Shown piece after piece: positions 9,273-18,815 of a stretch of DNA of 64,000 bases (its first letter is position 1; each line of letters begins with the position of its first letter). Source of the DNA: Clostridiales bacterium. GTDB lineage: Bacteria; Bacillota; Clostridia; Lachnospirales; CAG-274. The translations under genes and the position numbers were made by a program. Where the stretch lies: assembly GCA_018371275.1 (NCBI GenBank), contig JAHALF010000001.1:242109-306108 (forward strand), in the 5' to 3' direction. The notes below the pieces were generated by a model. It was not told where the DNA came from, did not search any database, and saw only the letters and a program-made list of their open reading frames with translations.

Positions 9273-9903
9273 CTTTATTATTACCACCTTTTGTCTTTTC
9301 TACATTTAATGTATCTATAACATTATCTGTAACATTTGCCTCATAAGTAGACATTTCTACTTCTATTGGTGTTGGGTCTGTTGTTATCTTTTTGCCCATA
9401 AAGTGATTAAAAAATACTATTATACCAACTGCTAATCCAATAGAATATGGTATATCCAAAATCATAGGATTTTCTACTCTTTCATTAAAAAATATATAAT
9501 AATAATTTTCAAACACCTTAGACATTTGTGCATCAGAATGAAAACTCATAATTGCTGTTGTAGAACCTGCTAAAAGTATTATTGTAACGGCTATTACTTT
9601 TAAAGTTTTAGTAAAAGATTTATTTTTTTCTTTTACTGGTGAATATTCTAAAACAGTGTCCATCTCTCCTACATTATTTATAGTATATCCAGGCATAGCT
9701 TTATCTAATGCATTTATTATATCAATAATGGATATTAAATAATTTTTTTGGTCTTCTTCTTTTATCTCCATTATTTTTATATTTTTTACTCTCTTTAATA
9801 TTTCATCTGGAGCATAAACTTCTGCAACATCTTTTATATAAACCTTTTTTACTTCAGATAAAGATACCTTTTTAAAGGGCTTTACATATATATCCAAAAT
9901 CAT
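9259..9903 (-). CDS. spoVAA: Stage V sporulation protein AA
   Basis: SpoVAA heads the spoVA operon. The roughly 214-residue protein has a soluble N-terminal half (YVKPFKKVSLSEVKKVYIKD) and a C-terminal half with two membrane spans at about residues 105-125 and 155-175, as in the family. The start is uncertain: GTG at 9906 and ATG at 9903 are adjacent, and neither has a strong ribosome site. Coupling to a short upstream reading frame (9872-10024) may explain this. Confidence 0.82.
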   Translation of the reverse strand: MILDIYVKPFKKVSLSEVKKVYIKDVAEVYAPDEILKRVKNIKIMEIKEEDQKNYLISIIDIINALDKAMPGYTINNVGEMDTVLEYSPVKEKNKSFTKTLKVIAVTIILLAGSTTAIMSFHSDAQMSKVFENYYYIFFNERVENPMILDIPYSIGLAVGIIVFFNHFMGKKITTDPTPIEVEMSTYEANVTDNVIDTLNVEKTKGGNNKDGNI

Positions 9904-10024
9904 CACCTACTTTAACAAATATTCCATCATATTCTTCTTTTTTATTAGTATTTATAAAATATATAAAACATATTATACTAATAATAAGTATTAATATTAT
10001 TATAAATTTGTGTTTGAAAAATAT
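9872..10024 (-). CDS. Possible 50-residue membrane peptide with an ATA codon where the start should be
   Basis: An open frame overlaps the start of spoVAA. It contains no ATG, GTG or TTG. A perfect GGAGG (10032-10036) lies exactly seven bases before an ATA codon at 10022-10024. From there the frame encodes a hydrophobic helix rich in Ile, then a charged tail (NTNKKEEYDG, VKVGDDFGYICKAL). It may be translated from ATA, may have lost its ATG, or may only supply a ribosome site that is coupled to spoVAA. I do not recognise the product. Confidence 0.3.
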   Translation of the reverse strand: MFFKHKFIIILILIISIICFIYFINTNKKEEYDGIFVKVGDDFGYICKAL

Positions 10025-10109
10025 ATAAATCCCTCCTTTTAATTATTATGTATAATATTTTTGACAAAAATTATAAATTTATTCATTAATAATTTTTACT
10101 TATTTTAAT

Positions 10110-10146
10110 AAAAAAGTCATATTGACTAAATCAATATGACTTTTTT
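10110..10146 (-). terminator. Intrinsic terminator after the nucleoside kinase gene
   Basis: GTCATATTGA (10116-10125) pairs perfectly with TCAATATGAC (10131-10140), flanked by an A run and a T run. It separates the kinase gene from the spoVA operon. Confidence 0.88.
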
Positions 10147-10151
10147 ATTAA

Positions 10152-11819
10152 CTAATGTTCAAAACAGCTACCACCTATAAATTCTCTAATAATAGAATTA
10201 GGAGGTATAGCATCTAAACAATTTATTGGTAAAAAACTATCTAAAAACTTTATAAGTCTTGTTGCTTCACTATATTCTTCTTCATCTTTTGTTACTTTAT
10301 ATAATAGTGGATCAGCAAAAGGTTTTAAAACTGCTAATTCATATATTAATGCTGAATTAAATATAACATCTGCTTCCTCTTGAAATGGAAATATATTTTT
10401 AACTTCCCCTTTTATTACATCTGACCATATTTGTATAGTTTTATTAACTCCAAATCCTCTAAAGTGATGGTCTCTTACAAGTCTTCTAAAAATTCTTGCA
10501 TCTCTTGTTGATATTCTATTGTGGCTATCTATGTTAAGTTGAGTTAAAGCACTTATAAATATTTTAAATTTATCTTTTTTATCTATATTTTGGCTTATTT
10601 TTTCATTAAGTCCGTGTATCCCCTCTATAATTATTACTTCATTTTCTTTTAATGTTATAGTTTTGCCTTTTTCTCTTTTACCTGTTATAAAATTAAATTT
10701 AGGTATTTCTGTTGGTTCTCCTTTTATAAGACTTTCCATATCTTTATTAATTCTTAAAACATCTAAAGATTCTAAAGACTCAAAGTCTGGCTTACCTTCT
10801 TCATCTAAAGGTACATTATCTCTATTTAAGTAATAGTTATCTAAAGATATAACATATGGTTTTATTCCATTTACTTTTAGCTGAATACAAATTCTATTAG
10901 CAAACGTTGTTTTTCCAGAAGATGATGGTCCTGCTATTAATACTACCTTTTTATTATTTTTTGTTATCATATCTGCAATATTTGCTATTTTCTTTTCTTG
11001 TAAAGCTTCAGATATTAAAATAATATCTTTTATACGTTCCTCACATATAGCACTATTTAAAGAACCAACATAATCTACACCTATAATTTTTGCCCAACTA
11101 GCAGATTCTTCAAAAACTTCTATTAACTTTTTAATATTTTTATACTCTGTAAGCTCTTTAGGGTTATTTCTATCTAAAAAATTTAATGTAAAACTATTAT
11201 TTTCATTTTTTATAAGTTTAAATCCAGTTAAATCTTTTGTATCTATTGCCATATGACCATATAAATAATCATATGTATCTTCTAATTTATATAAATTTAT
11301 AGATGATTTTCTTATAAAACTAAGCCCATTAGCTCTATCATACATTTTATATTTATTTAAAAACTTAATGCATTCATTAGTAGGCACATTTATTTTTCTA
11401 ATAGGCTTATTTTCTATTGTTGTATTAATCATATAATTTGATATTTTATTAAGTAAATCTTGTGTTATTTCCACATCTTCTATTTCACAAAACCAATTTT
11501 GATTAATAGAATATTTTATGAATATTCTTGTATCTTCTCCTAAAATATTTCTTATAGCATTTATCATTAATAATGATACACTTCTTTTATATGTTAAATA
11601 AGCGTGCTTATTTGTTATATCTAAAAATTCTATTTCACAATCTTCAACTATTTCTTTAAAAAGCTCAATATTTTCATTATTAATTTTTGCTAAAAATATC
11701 GGATAATTAAATTTATCTTTTAATTCTTCTTTAATATCATATAATGTAGTGCCATTTCTAAAACTTTTTTCTAAAATTTGATTATTGTTATATATTACCT
11801 TTACATTTACGTCTTTCAT
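10152..11819 (-). CDS. TGS-domain nucleoside (uridine) kinase
   Basis: The first 60 or so residues are a TGS-like domain. The next 150 resemble the second additional domain of threonyl-tRNA synthetase. From about residue 280 there is a P-loop kinase of the uridine kinase/phosphoribulokinase type with Walker A VVLIAGPSSSGKTTFA. This architecture is a recognised family of about 550 residues, usually annotated as nucleoside kinase; its physiological substrate is not settled. I start at the ATG at 11819 behind AAGGAGC. It follows nif3 by 13 bases. Confidence 0.9.
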   Translation of the reverse strand: MKDVNVKVIYNNNQILEKSFRNGTTLYDIKEELKDKFNYPIFLAKINNENIELFKEIVEDCEIEFLDITNKHAYLTYKRSVSLLMINAIRNILGEDTRIFIKYSINQNWFCEIEDVEITQDLLNKISNYMINTTIENKPIRKINVPTNECIKFLNKYKMYDRANGLSFIRKSSINLYKLEDTYDYLYGHMAIDTKDLTGFKLIKNENNSFTLNFLDRNNPKELTEYKNIKKLIEVFEESASWAKIIGVDYVGSLNSAICEERIKDIILISEALQEKKIANIADMITKNNKKVVLIAGPSSSGKTTFANRICIQLKVNGIKPYVISLDNYYLNRDNVPLDEEGKPDFESLESLDVLRINKDMESLIKGEPTEIPKFNFITGKREKGKTITLKENEVIIIEGIHGLNEKISQNIDKKDKFKIFISALTQLNIDSHNRISTRDARIFRRLVRDHHFRGFGVNKTIQIWSDVIKGEVKNIFPFQEEADVIFNSALIYELAVLKPFADPLLYKVTKDEEEYSEATRLIKFLDSFLPINCLDAIPPNSIIREFIGGSCFEH

Positions 11820-11832
11820 AAAATCGCTCCTT

Positions 11833-12639
11833 TTATACAATATTTAATGTTTGACCATTAACAGTAGATACCACACATTCTACATCCATATTAAGCCTTC
11901 TTGAACAATTGTTTATATAATCACATATAACTGGTACAATAATAGCCTCACTTGCATAATGAGTTGCATCTATAAGGCATAATCCTAAATCATTGGCAAC
12001 TTGAGAATTATGGTACTTTATGTCTCCTGTTATATAAACATCACAACCTTTAGATATAGCTTGCAACATAAAATCCACCTCACCACCAGCACCAGTACAT
12101 ATACCGATTTTTTTAACAGGTGTATCTAAATCTCCACATACTACCAAATTTTTTAACTTTAATATATTTTTTACACTTTCTATTAATTCACTAAAAGGCA
12201 TGGTTTCTTCAAGCTGTCCTACTCTTCCAAGTCCTACTAAACTATTGTCTTTTTCAAATAAATTACTTATTTTTTCAAGATTTAAAAGCTTTGCAAATGT
12301 ATCACTAGTACCATTTATAGCTATATCTAAATTAGTATGCGCAGAAAAAACACAAATATTATTTTTTATAAGTTTTATGATTCTATTTCCTAATGTATCT
12401 GATGCCTTTATAGACTTTATGCCTTTAAAAATAAATGGATGATGAGTTATAATCATATCACATTTTTTTTCTATTGCCTCATCTATTATTTTATCATCTA
12501 TATCAAGAGCTACCAATATTTTACTTATAGTTCTATTTTCATCTCCTACCATAAGCCCTACATTATCCCAATCTTCTGCTAAATTAGGGTTTGCGTATTC
12601 TTCCATAATATTTATTATATCACTACATTTTACAGCCAT
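11833..12639 (-). CDS. Nif3-like dinuclear metal-centre protein (YqfO family)
   Basis: The protein is 268 residues, the short form without the PII-like insert seen in Bacillus YqfO. Metal ligands are visible in MIITHHPFIFKG, FSAHTNLD and the C-terminal THYASEAI. Family members are often called GTP cyclohydrolase I type 2 in databases, but that activity is doubtful. It overlaps trmK by ten bases, a pairing conserved across Firmicutes. The ribosome site is GGAGG. Confidence 0.93.
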   Translation of the reverse strand: MAVKCSDIINIMEEYANPNLAEDWDNVGLMVGDENRTISKILVALDIDDKIIDEAIEKKCDMIITHHPFIFKGIKSIKASDTLGNRIIKLIKNNICVFSAHTNLDIAINGTSDTFAKLLNLEKISNLFEKDNSLVGLGRVGQLEETMPFSELIESVKNILKLKNLVVCGDLDTPVKKIGICTGAGGEVDFMLQAISKGCDVYITGDIKYHNSQVANDLGLCLIDATHYASEAIIVPVICDYINNCSRRLNMDVECVVSTVNGQTLNIV

Positions 12640-13316
12640 TTTAAAACCTCCTTATATGTTTTTATATTGTCTTCTATTTCTAAAATACGATTTTGTATGT
12701 TAGTTTCCTTTATATTTTTTAAAACTATTTCCATTTTATACAGTTGTTCTTCTATATATTCCTTTAAAATTTGACATTTATTATTTATCTCAAACCTACC
12801 AAATACATATTCTTCTTTTTTATATAAAATATCTTCTTCGCCTTTTATAGATTTTATTATTGTATAATATTTACCATCATCTTTTAACATTTCATCATCT
12901 ATTATTTTAAAATTATTTTTATGTAAATATTCTCTTACTTTATCTACATCTTTTTGTGGTTGTAGTATTAATTCTTTAACATTTTCTAATATATATTTTC
13001 CTTTTTCTAAAATATCTATCATAAGCATACCACCCATACCAGCTATAATAACTGTATCAACATTATCTTGTAAACTTATTTTTTCTAGCCCATTTCCAAG
13101 CCTTGTTTGTATTTTATCTTGTAAGTTATATTTTTTAATATTATCTTTAGCTTTTTGTAATGAACCTTTAGATATATCACAAGCTATACCACTTTTTATT
13201 CTATTATTTTTATATAAAAAAATTGGTATATATGCGTGGTCTGTACCTATATCTGCTATAATACCATTTTGTGTAACTTTTTGTGCTATTTTATTTAATC
13301 TATAAGATAATTCCAT
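12630..13316 (-). CDS. trmK: tRNA (adenine(22)-N(1))-methyltransferase
   Basis: TrmK methylates A22 of tRNAs using S-adenosylmethionine. The SAM motif reads IADIGTDHAYIPIFL near residue 20, and VIIAGMGGMLMIDIL is the family-specific motif around residue 90; QPQKDVDKVREYL follows. The C-terminal third is a charged coiled coil. Its length of 228 residues is typical. It starts the trmK-nif3-kinase unit. Confidence 0.93.
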   Translation of the reverse strand: MELSYRLNKIAQKVTQNGIIADIGTDHAYIPIFLYKNNRIKSGIACDISKGSLQKAKDNIKKYNLQDKIQTRLGNGLEKISLQDNVDTVIIAGMGGMLMIDILEKGKYILENVKELILQPQKDVDKVREYLHKNNFKIIDDEMLKDDGKYYTIIKSIKGEEDILYKKEEYVFGRFEINNKCQILKEYIEEQLYKMEIVLKNIKETNIQNRILEIEDNIKTYKEVLKWL

Positions 13317-13354
13317 ATTAACCTCGTTTATTTTATTAATTTAAAACTATATAA

Positions 13355-13386
13355 AAAATGTACCCATAAAATATGAGTACATTTTA
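13355..13386 (-). terminator. Intrinsic terminator after gltB
   Basis: AAAATGTAC (13355-13363) pairs with GTACATTTT (13377-13385) between gltB and trmK. Confidence 0.8.
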
Positions 13387-13411
13387 ACACAAACTTAAGC
13401 TAAAAACAACA

Positions 13412-16400
13412 TTATTTTATAGCACTTTGAAATGCTTTCATCATAGCATCATCTTCAGATAAACCTTCTTCTTTAGCTAATTTTATTTGCTCTATAACTT
13501 GCTTATAAGCTTTTGGTATAACTTTTATAAATTTATTTATTTCTACATCAAAATTATCTAATAACTTTTTAGCCTTTTGGCTATTTGTATATTTATAATG
13601 ATTTTCTAACATTTGTTTTAAATCTTCTTTATTTTCATCATTAAGCTCTTCTAAAAGAATAAGTTCCATATTACATTTATCTGCAAAACTTCCATCTTCA
13701 TTATAAACATACGCTATACCACCGCTCATACCAGCACCAAAGTTTCTACCAGTTTTACCTATTATTAAAACTTTGCCTCCTGTCATATATTCAAGTCCGT
13801 GTTCACCTATACCTTCAACAACAGCTATAGCACCACTATTTCTTACACAAAAGCGTTCCCCAGCTATACCATTAATATAAGCCTCACCTTTTATAGCTCC
13901 AAATAAAGCTACATTACCTATTATAACATTTTCTTCTGCTATTAAATTACTTTTTTCACTTGGTGTAACTATTATTTTACCACCACTAAGTCCTTTACCT
14001 ACATAGTCGTTACAATCACCTAAAACTTTCATTGTAACACCATTTGCTAAAAATGCCCCAAAGCTTTGACCAGCAGAGCCCTCAAAAGTAAGATTTATAG
14101 TATCATCTTTTAAACCTTTATCACCTTTTACTTTTGTTATATCACTAGATAAAATAGTACCACAAACACGATTAATATTTGTTATACTAAATCTAGCATT
14201 AACTACTTTATCTTCATATATAGCAGGCTCACATAATTTTAATAACGTATTATAATCGAAAGATTTTTCTATATTATGATTTTGAGGAGTGTTAAAAAAT
14301 CTTTCTTTATCTGATACACTTCCTTTTGGCTGATATAAAATACTAGATAAATCTACCGTCTTAGCTTTATAATTATCCACTTTTTTAGGCATTAATTTTT
14401 CTACACGTCCTACCATTTCATCTATTGTTCTAAATCCTAATTTAGACATATGTTCTCTTAAATCCATAGCTATAAACTTCATAAAGTTTTCTACGTGTTC
14501 TGGTTTACCCTTAAATCTTTTTCTAAGTTCTGGATTTTGTGTAGCAACACCAACAGAACAAGTATCCATATGACAAACCCTAAGCATAGCACAACCTATT
14601 GCTATTAATGGAGCAGTAGAAAAGCCAAATTCTTCAGCACCAAGTAAACAAGATATTAAAACATCTCTACCTGTTAGCATTTTACCATCTGCCTCTAATA
14701 CAACTCTATTTCTAAGATTATTTAATAATAATGCTTGATGTGTTTCACTAAGCCCAAGCTCCCAAGGTAACCCTGCGTGTCTTATGCTTGTTCTTGGAGC
14801 TGCACCTGTACCACCATCATATCCGCTTATTAATATAACATCTGCTAAACTTTTTGCAACACCAACAGCAATAGTACCAACACCAGCTTCACTAACTAAT
14901 TTTACACTTATTCTAGCATTCCTATTAGCATTTTTCAAATCGTGTATAAGTTGTGCTAAATCTTCAATAGAATAAATATCATGATGTGGTGGTGGAGATA
15001 TAAGAGAAACACCTGGTGTAGAATTTCTTGCTTTAGCTATCCAAGGATATACTTTTTTACCTGGTAAATGTCCACCTTCTCCAGGTTTTGCACCTTGTGC
15101 CATTTTTATTTGTATCTCTATTGCATTTTGTAAATAATTTATAGACACACCAAAACGCCCTGATGCCACTTGTTTTATAGCAGAACATTTAGAATCTCCA
15201 TTTTCCATAGGAACAAATCTTTCTAGTATTTCTCCACCTTCTCCACTATTAGATTTAGCACCTAATCTATTCATAGCAATAGCTAAACATTCATGAGCCT
15301 CTTGACTTAATGAACCATAACTCATAGCACCTGTTTTAAATCTTTTTACAATACTTTCTACACTTTCTACTTCATCTATATTAATAGGCTTATCATTAAA
15401 ACGTATATCTAACATACTCCTAATAGTACATAAACCCTCATTATGTCTATCCATAAGATTTGCATATTCTTTATATATGCTATAATCTCCCTCTCTAACT
15501 GCTTTTTGCAACAACGTTACAGTTTTAGGGTTAAACATATGGTATTCTCCATCTTTACGCCATTTATACTCTCCACCATATGTTAAATCTTCGCTATTTA
15601 AAAATGCCTCATTATGTCTTATTTGTGCCTCCTTTTCTATATGTTCTAAATCTATTCCACCTATTCTAGTTGTAGTATTTGTAAAGAACTTATTAACAAC
15701 ATTTTCACATATACCAAGTGCTTCAAATATTTGAGCTCCTTGATAACTTTGAAGTGTAGATATACCCATTTTAGACATTACTTTTATAATACCTTTTGTA
15801 ATTGCTTTAACATAAGTTTTTATAGCACTTTTACTATCCTCAAAGTTATCCTCTATTGTTTCAAAAGATAAATATGGATTTATAGCATTGGCACCATATC
15901 CAATTAAAAGCGCAAAATGATGCACCTCTCTAGGCTCTGCTGATTGTAAAACTATACTTGTTTTTGTTCTATTGCCTATATTTATTAAATGATGATGAAC
16001 TCCTGCTGATATTAATAATAAAGGTATTGGCATATTGTCTTTATCTACACCTTTATCTGATAAAATTAAAATGTTAGCACCATTTTTAACTTGTTCATCA
16101 ACTTGATTAAATACATTATCAATAGCCTCTTTCATATTTTTTTCATTTTTATTGTAAACTATTGATATATTAGCAACTTTAAAACTTTCATTATTAAAGC
16201 TTTTTATTTTATTAAATTCTTCATTTGTAAGTATTGGAGTATCAAGTTTTATTCTTTTACAATTTTTACTACTAGGTTTTAATAAATTCCCCTCTCCACC
16301 AAGATATGATATAGTGCTTGTTACTATTTGCTCTCTTATAGCATCTATTGGAGGATTTGTAACTTGAGCAAAAAGCTGCTTAAAATAGTTATATAAAAGT

Positions 16401-17941
16401 TGTGTTCTTTCAGAAAATACTGCAAGAGGAGCATCATTTCCCATTGCACCTATTGGGTCTTCTCCTTTTTCTACAATATCTTTTATAGTAAGCTCTATAT
16501 CTTCTTTTACATATCCAAAAGCTTTTTGTCTTGTAAGTAAATCTAAGCTTTCTTTTTCTTCAATTTCTACATTTTCTATACTATCTAGACATATTAAATT
16601 ATCTTTAATCCAATCTCCATAAGGATTTTCAATAGATACCTTCTCTTTTATTTCTCTATCTTCAATAATTTTACCTTTTTTTGTATCTACAAGTAACATT
16701 TTACCTGGTGTAAGCCTATCTTTTTTAACAATATTTTCTTCTTTTATAGGCAAAACTCCAACTTCAGATGATAATATTACATAATCATCATTTGTTACAT
16801 AGTATCTAGCTGGCCTTAATCCATTTCTATCAAGTGTGGCTCCTATCAAATCTCCATCTGTAAATCCAACAGCAGCAGGTCCATCCCAAGCTTCACCCAT
16901 TAAGCTATTATAGGCATAAAAATCTCTTTTTTCTTTGCTCATAGTAGTGTCATTTTCCCAAGGCTCTGGTATAGCCATCATAATAGCTTTAGGTAAACTA
17001 TATCCACAAAGATTAAGCATTTGTATATAGTTATCAAGCATAGCAGAATCGCTACCATCTTCATTTATAACTGGTAATATTTTTTGTAAATCTTCTTTAG
17101 AAAAAACGTCTGATTCAAACATTTTTTCACGAGCTTTTATCCAATTTACATTACCTCTAATAGTATTTATTTCCCCATTATGTATAATATACCTATTTGG
17201 GTGTGCTCTTTCCCAGCTAGGAAATGTATTTGTACTAAAACGAGAATGTACTAAAGCTAACGCACTCTCAAAATCTAAATCTAACAAATCTATATAAAAT
17301 CTATCAACTTGTTCAGGTGTCAACATACCTTTATATACAATAGTTTTACAAGATAAAGAAGTAAAATAAAAATAAGGGTCATTATCATTAATATTATATC
17401 TTATTTCTTTTTCTGCTCTTTTAGATATTATAAAAAGCTTTCTTTCAAAATCTTCTTCTGTTTTTAAATCATCTGATTTTCTTATAAAAACTTGCATAAT
17501 ACAAGGCATAGAATTTTTAGAAGATTTACCAATACACTTACTATATGTAGGAACAGTTCTAAACCCTAATATTTGCTGATTTTCTTCTTCTATTATATTT
17601 TTAAGCTTTTGTATAGTGTTATTTCTTATATTTTCATTATGAGAGCAAAAAAACATACCTATACCATAGTCTTTTTCCTTTGGTAACTCTATTCCTTCAT
17701 TTTTACAAACTTTTTCCATAAACTTATGAGGTATTTGAGTTAAAATACCAGCACCATCGCCTGTATCCTCTTCACTACCAACCCCACCTCTATGAGTAAG
17801 ATTTTTAAGTATTTGTATAGCATCTGTTATTATATTATGACTTTTTTTCCCTTTTATATTAGCAATAAACCCTATTCCACAATTATCGTGTTCAAACTGT
17901 GGGTCATAAAGCCCTTGTTTTTTTGGTAAACTATAATGCAT
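13412..17941 (-). CDS. gltB: Glutamate synthase large subunit
   Basis: GltB makes two glutamates from glutamine and 2-oxoglutarate. The 1,509-residue protein has, in order, an Ntn-type glutamine amidotransferase domain whose catalytic Cys is residue 21 (HDNCGIGF), a central domain, an FMN-binding synthase domain with [3Fe-4S] cysteines in CHMDTCSVGVATQ, and a C-terminal GXGXG beta-helix domain from about residue 1,250. The ATG at 17941 sits six bases after AAAGGGTG; a GTG three codons upstream is less likely. No gltD (NADPH subunit) is adjacent, so the electron donor could be ferredoxin or a GltD encoded elsewhere. Confidence 0.95.
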   Translation of the reverse strand: MHYSLPKKQGLYDPQFEHDNCGIGFIANIKGKKSHNIITDAIQILKNLTHRGGVGSEEDTGDGAGILTQIPHKFMEKVCKNEGIELPKEKDYGIGMFFCSHNENIRNNTIQKLKNIIEEENQQILGFRTVPTYSKCIGKSSKNSMPCIMQVFIRKSDDLKTEEDFERKLFIISKRAEKEIRYNINDNDPYFYFTSLSCKTIVYKGMLTPEQVDRFYIDLLDLDFESALALVHSRFSTNTFPSWERAHPNRYIIHNGEINTIRGNVNWIKAREKMFESDVFSKEDLQKILPVINEDGSDSAMLDNYIQMLNLCGYSLPKAIMMAIPEPWENDTTMSKEKRDFYAYNSLMGEAWDGPAAVGFTDGDLIGATLDRNGLRPARYYVTNDDYVILSSEVGVLPIKEENIVKKDRLTPGKMLLVDTKKGKIIEDREIKEKVSIENPYGDWIKDNLICLDSIENVEIEEKESLDLLTRQKAFGYVKEDIELTIKDIVEKGEDPIGAMGNDAPLAVFSERTQLLYNYFKQLFAQVTNPPIDAIREQIVTSTISYLGGEGNLLKPSSKNCKRIKLDTPILTNEEFNKIKSFNNESFKVANISIVYNKNEKNMKEAIDNVFNQVDEQVKNGANILILSDKGVDKDNMPIPLLLISAGVHHHLINIGNRTKTSIVLQSAEPREVHHFALLIGYGANAINPYLSFETIEDNFEDSKSAIKTYVKAITKGIIKVMSKMGISTLQSYQGAQIFEALGICENVVNKFFTNTTTRIGGIDLEHIEKEAQIRHNEAFLNSEDLTYGGEYKWRKDGEYHMFNPKTVTLLQKAVREGDYSIYKEYANLMDRHNEGLCTIRSMLDIRFNDKPINIDEVESVESIVKRFKTGAMSYGSLSQEAHECLAIAMNRLGAKSNSGEGGEILERFVPMENGDSKCSAIKQVASGRFGVSINYLQNAIEIQIKMAQGAKPGEGGHLPGKKVYPWIAKARNSTPGVSLISPPPHHDIYSIEDLAQLIHDLKNANRNARISVKLVSEAGVGTIAVGVAKSLADVILISGYDGGTGAAPRTSIRHAGLPWELGLSETHQALLLNNLRNRVVLEADGKMLTGRDVLISCLLGAEEFGFSTAPLIAIGCAMLRVCHMDTCSVGVATQNPELRKRFKGKPEHVENFMKFIAMDLREHMSKLGFRTIDEMVGRVEKLMPKKVDNYKAKTVDLSSILYQPKGSVSDKERFFNTPQNHNIEKSFDYNTLLKLCEPAIYEDKVVNARFSITNINRVCGTILSSDITKVKGDKGLKDDTINLTFEGSAGQSFGAFLANGVTMKVLGDCNDYVGKGLSGGKIIVTPSEKSNLIAEENVIIGNVALFGAIKGEAYINGIAGERFCVRNSGAIAVVEGIGEHGLEYMTGGKVLIIGKTGRNFGAGMSGGIAYVYNEDGSFADKCNMELILLEELNDENKEDLKQMLENHYKYTNSQKAKKLLDNFDVEINKFIKVIPKAYKQVIEQIKLAKEEGLSEDDAMMKAFQSAIK

Positions 17942-18068
17942 AAAATTCACCCTTTCTATATTTAATATATCTTAATTTTTAATAATATAATTTTAATCAA
18001 TATGTTGTATGCACTATTTTAATATATTTTTATTAAAAAATCAATTAATTTAAGCTATTTTTAAAAAT

Positions 18069-18713
18069 TTACTTTTGCCACATTTCAACTATTTTAAATT
18101 TTATTTTTATAGGTATATCGTTTTCATTATCTGCTTTTGTTACTATATCATACTCTGTATCTGTTAAAACACTTTTTAACATATCTTTATCTTCTTTAGG
18201 TACTTCCTTAACACTAGCATCTACAAAACATAATGGAGGAAACATAACACACCACCAGTTCTTTCCTTTAGCTTCTCCTATTTCTACTTTTAACGCTTCA
18301 TATTCCCCAGCTGGTAAAACAACATCTCCATATTGTTTTGTAGGAAAATCATCAAAAGTTATTTTTGCGCTAACATTATAATTATATCCATTTTCTTCTA
18401 TTATCTCTTTTGCCTTATCCTCTATTTTATCTAAATTTTGTAGCAAAATTATTCTTGTCTCATCTTTAGACATACTATTATGTAATTCATTTTCTAACAT
18501 TTTTACTATACCATCTTTTACTTTTATTTTTAGTTGTTGGTCATAATCTTCATCACTATTTGCTAAAACGTGTAATCTAATTACCTCATCTGCAATACCT
18601 TTTTGTATATTATAAGAATAGCTTTTTGTAGCTAACATAAATACTAATGTTATAAATGTTCCTATAAATATTGATAATAATAATATATTTTTTTCTTTTT
18701 TTAATATATTCAT
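18069..18713 (-). CDS. spoIIR: Stage II sporulation protein R
   Basis: SpoIIR is exported from the forespore and triggers SpoIIGA to process pro-sigma-E in the mother cell. The 214-residue protein has an N-terminal membrane/signal segment (about residues 8-27), then the conserved EVIRLHVLANSDEDYDQQLK block and NWWCVMFPPLCFVD near the end. Its length is normal. A sequence matching the sigma-F promoter consensus lies 33-61 bases upstream, as expected for this gene. Confidence 0.95.
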   Translation of the reverse strand: MNILKKEKNILLLSIFIGTFITLVFMLATKSYSYNIQKGIADEVIRLHVLANSDEDYDQQLKIKVKDGIVKMLENELHNSMSKDETRIILLQNLDKIEDKAKEIIEENGYNYNVSAKITFDDFPTKQYGDVVLPAGEYEALKVEIGEAKGKNWWCVMFPPLCFVDASVKEVPKEDKDMLKSVLTDTEYDIVTKADNENDIPIKIKFKIVEMWQK

Positions 18714-18745
18714 AATATTTTCTCCTTAATAATTAATCTTATATT

Positions 18746-18774
18746 TATTATTACCATATTTTTCTATCTTATAC
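18746..18774 (-). promoter_or_regulatory. Sigma-F-type promoter of spoIIR
   Basis: On the minus strand GTATA (18770-18774) and GGTAATAATA (18746-18755) are 14 bases apart. The -10 fits the forespore consensus GGnnAnAnTA at every fixed position. The -35 box overlaps the arm of the preceding pncB terminator. Confidence 0.6.
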
Positions 18775-18811
18775 ATAAAAAACTCCTTTTTTTAAAGGAG
18801 TTTTTATGTAT
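18771..18811 (-). terminator. Intrinsic terminator after pncB
   Basis: A long near-palindrome (core AAACTCCTTT / AAAGGAGTTT) is bounded by ATACATAAA and TTTATGTAT arms, immediately past the pncB stop. Confidence 0.88.
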
Positions 18812-18815
18812 ATAA

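Noticed and set aside
17942..18068. Possible T-box or glutamine riboswitch upstream of gltB
   Set aside because: The gap of about 125 bases is AT-rich without a T-box core, specifier stem or terminator; only a ribosome site was found.
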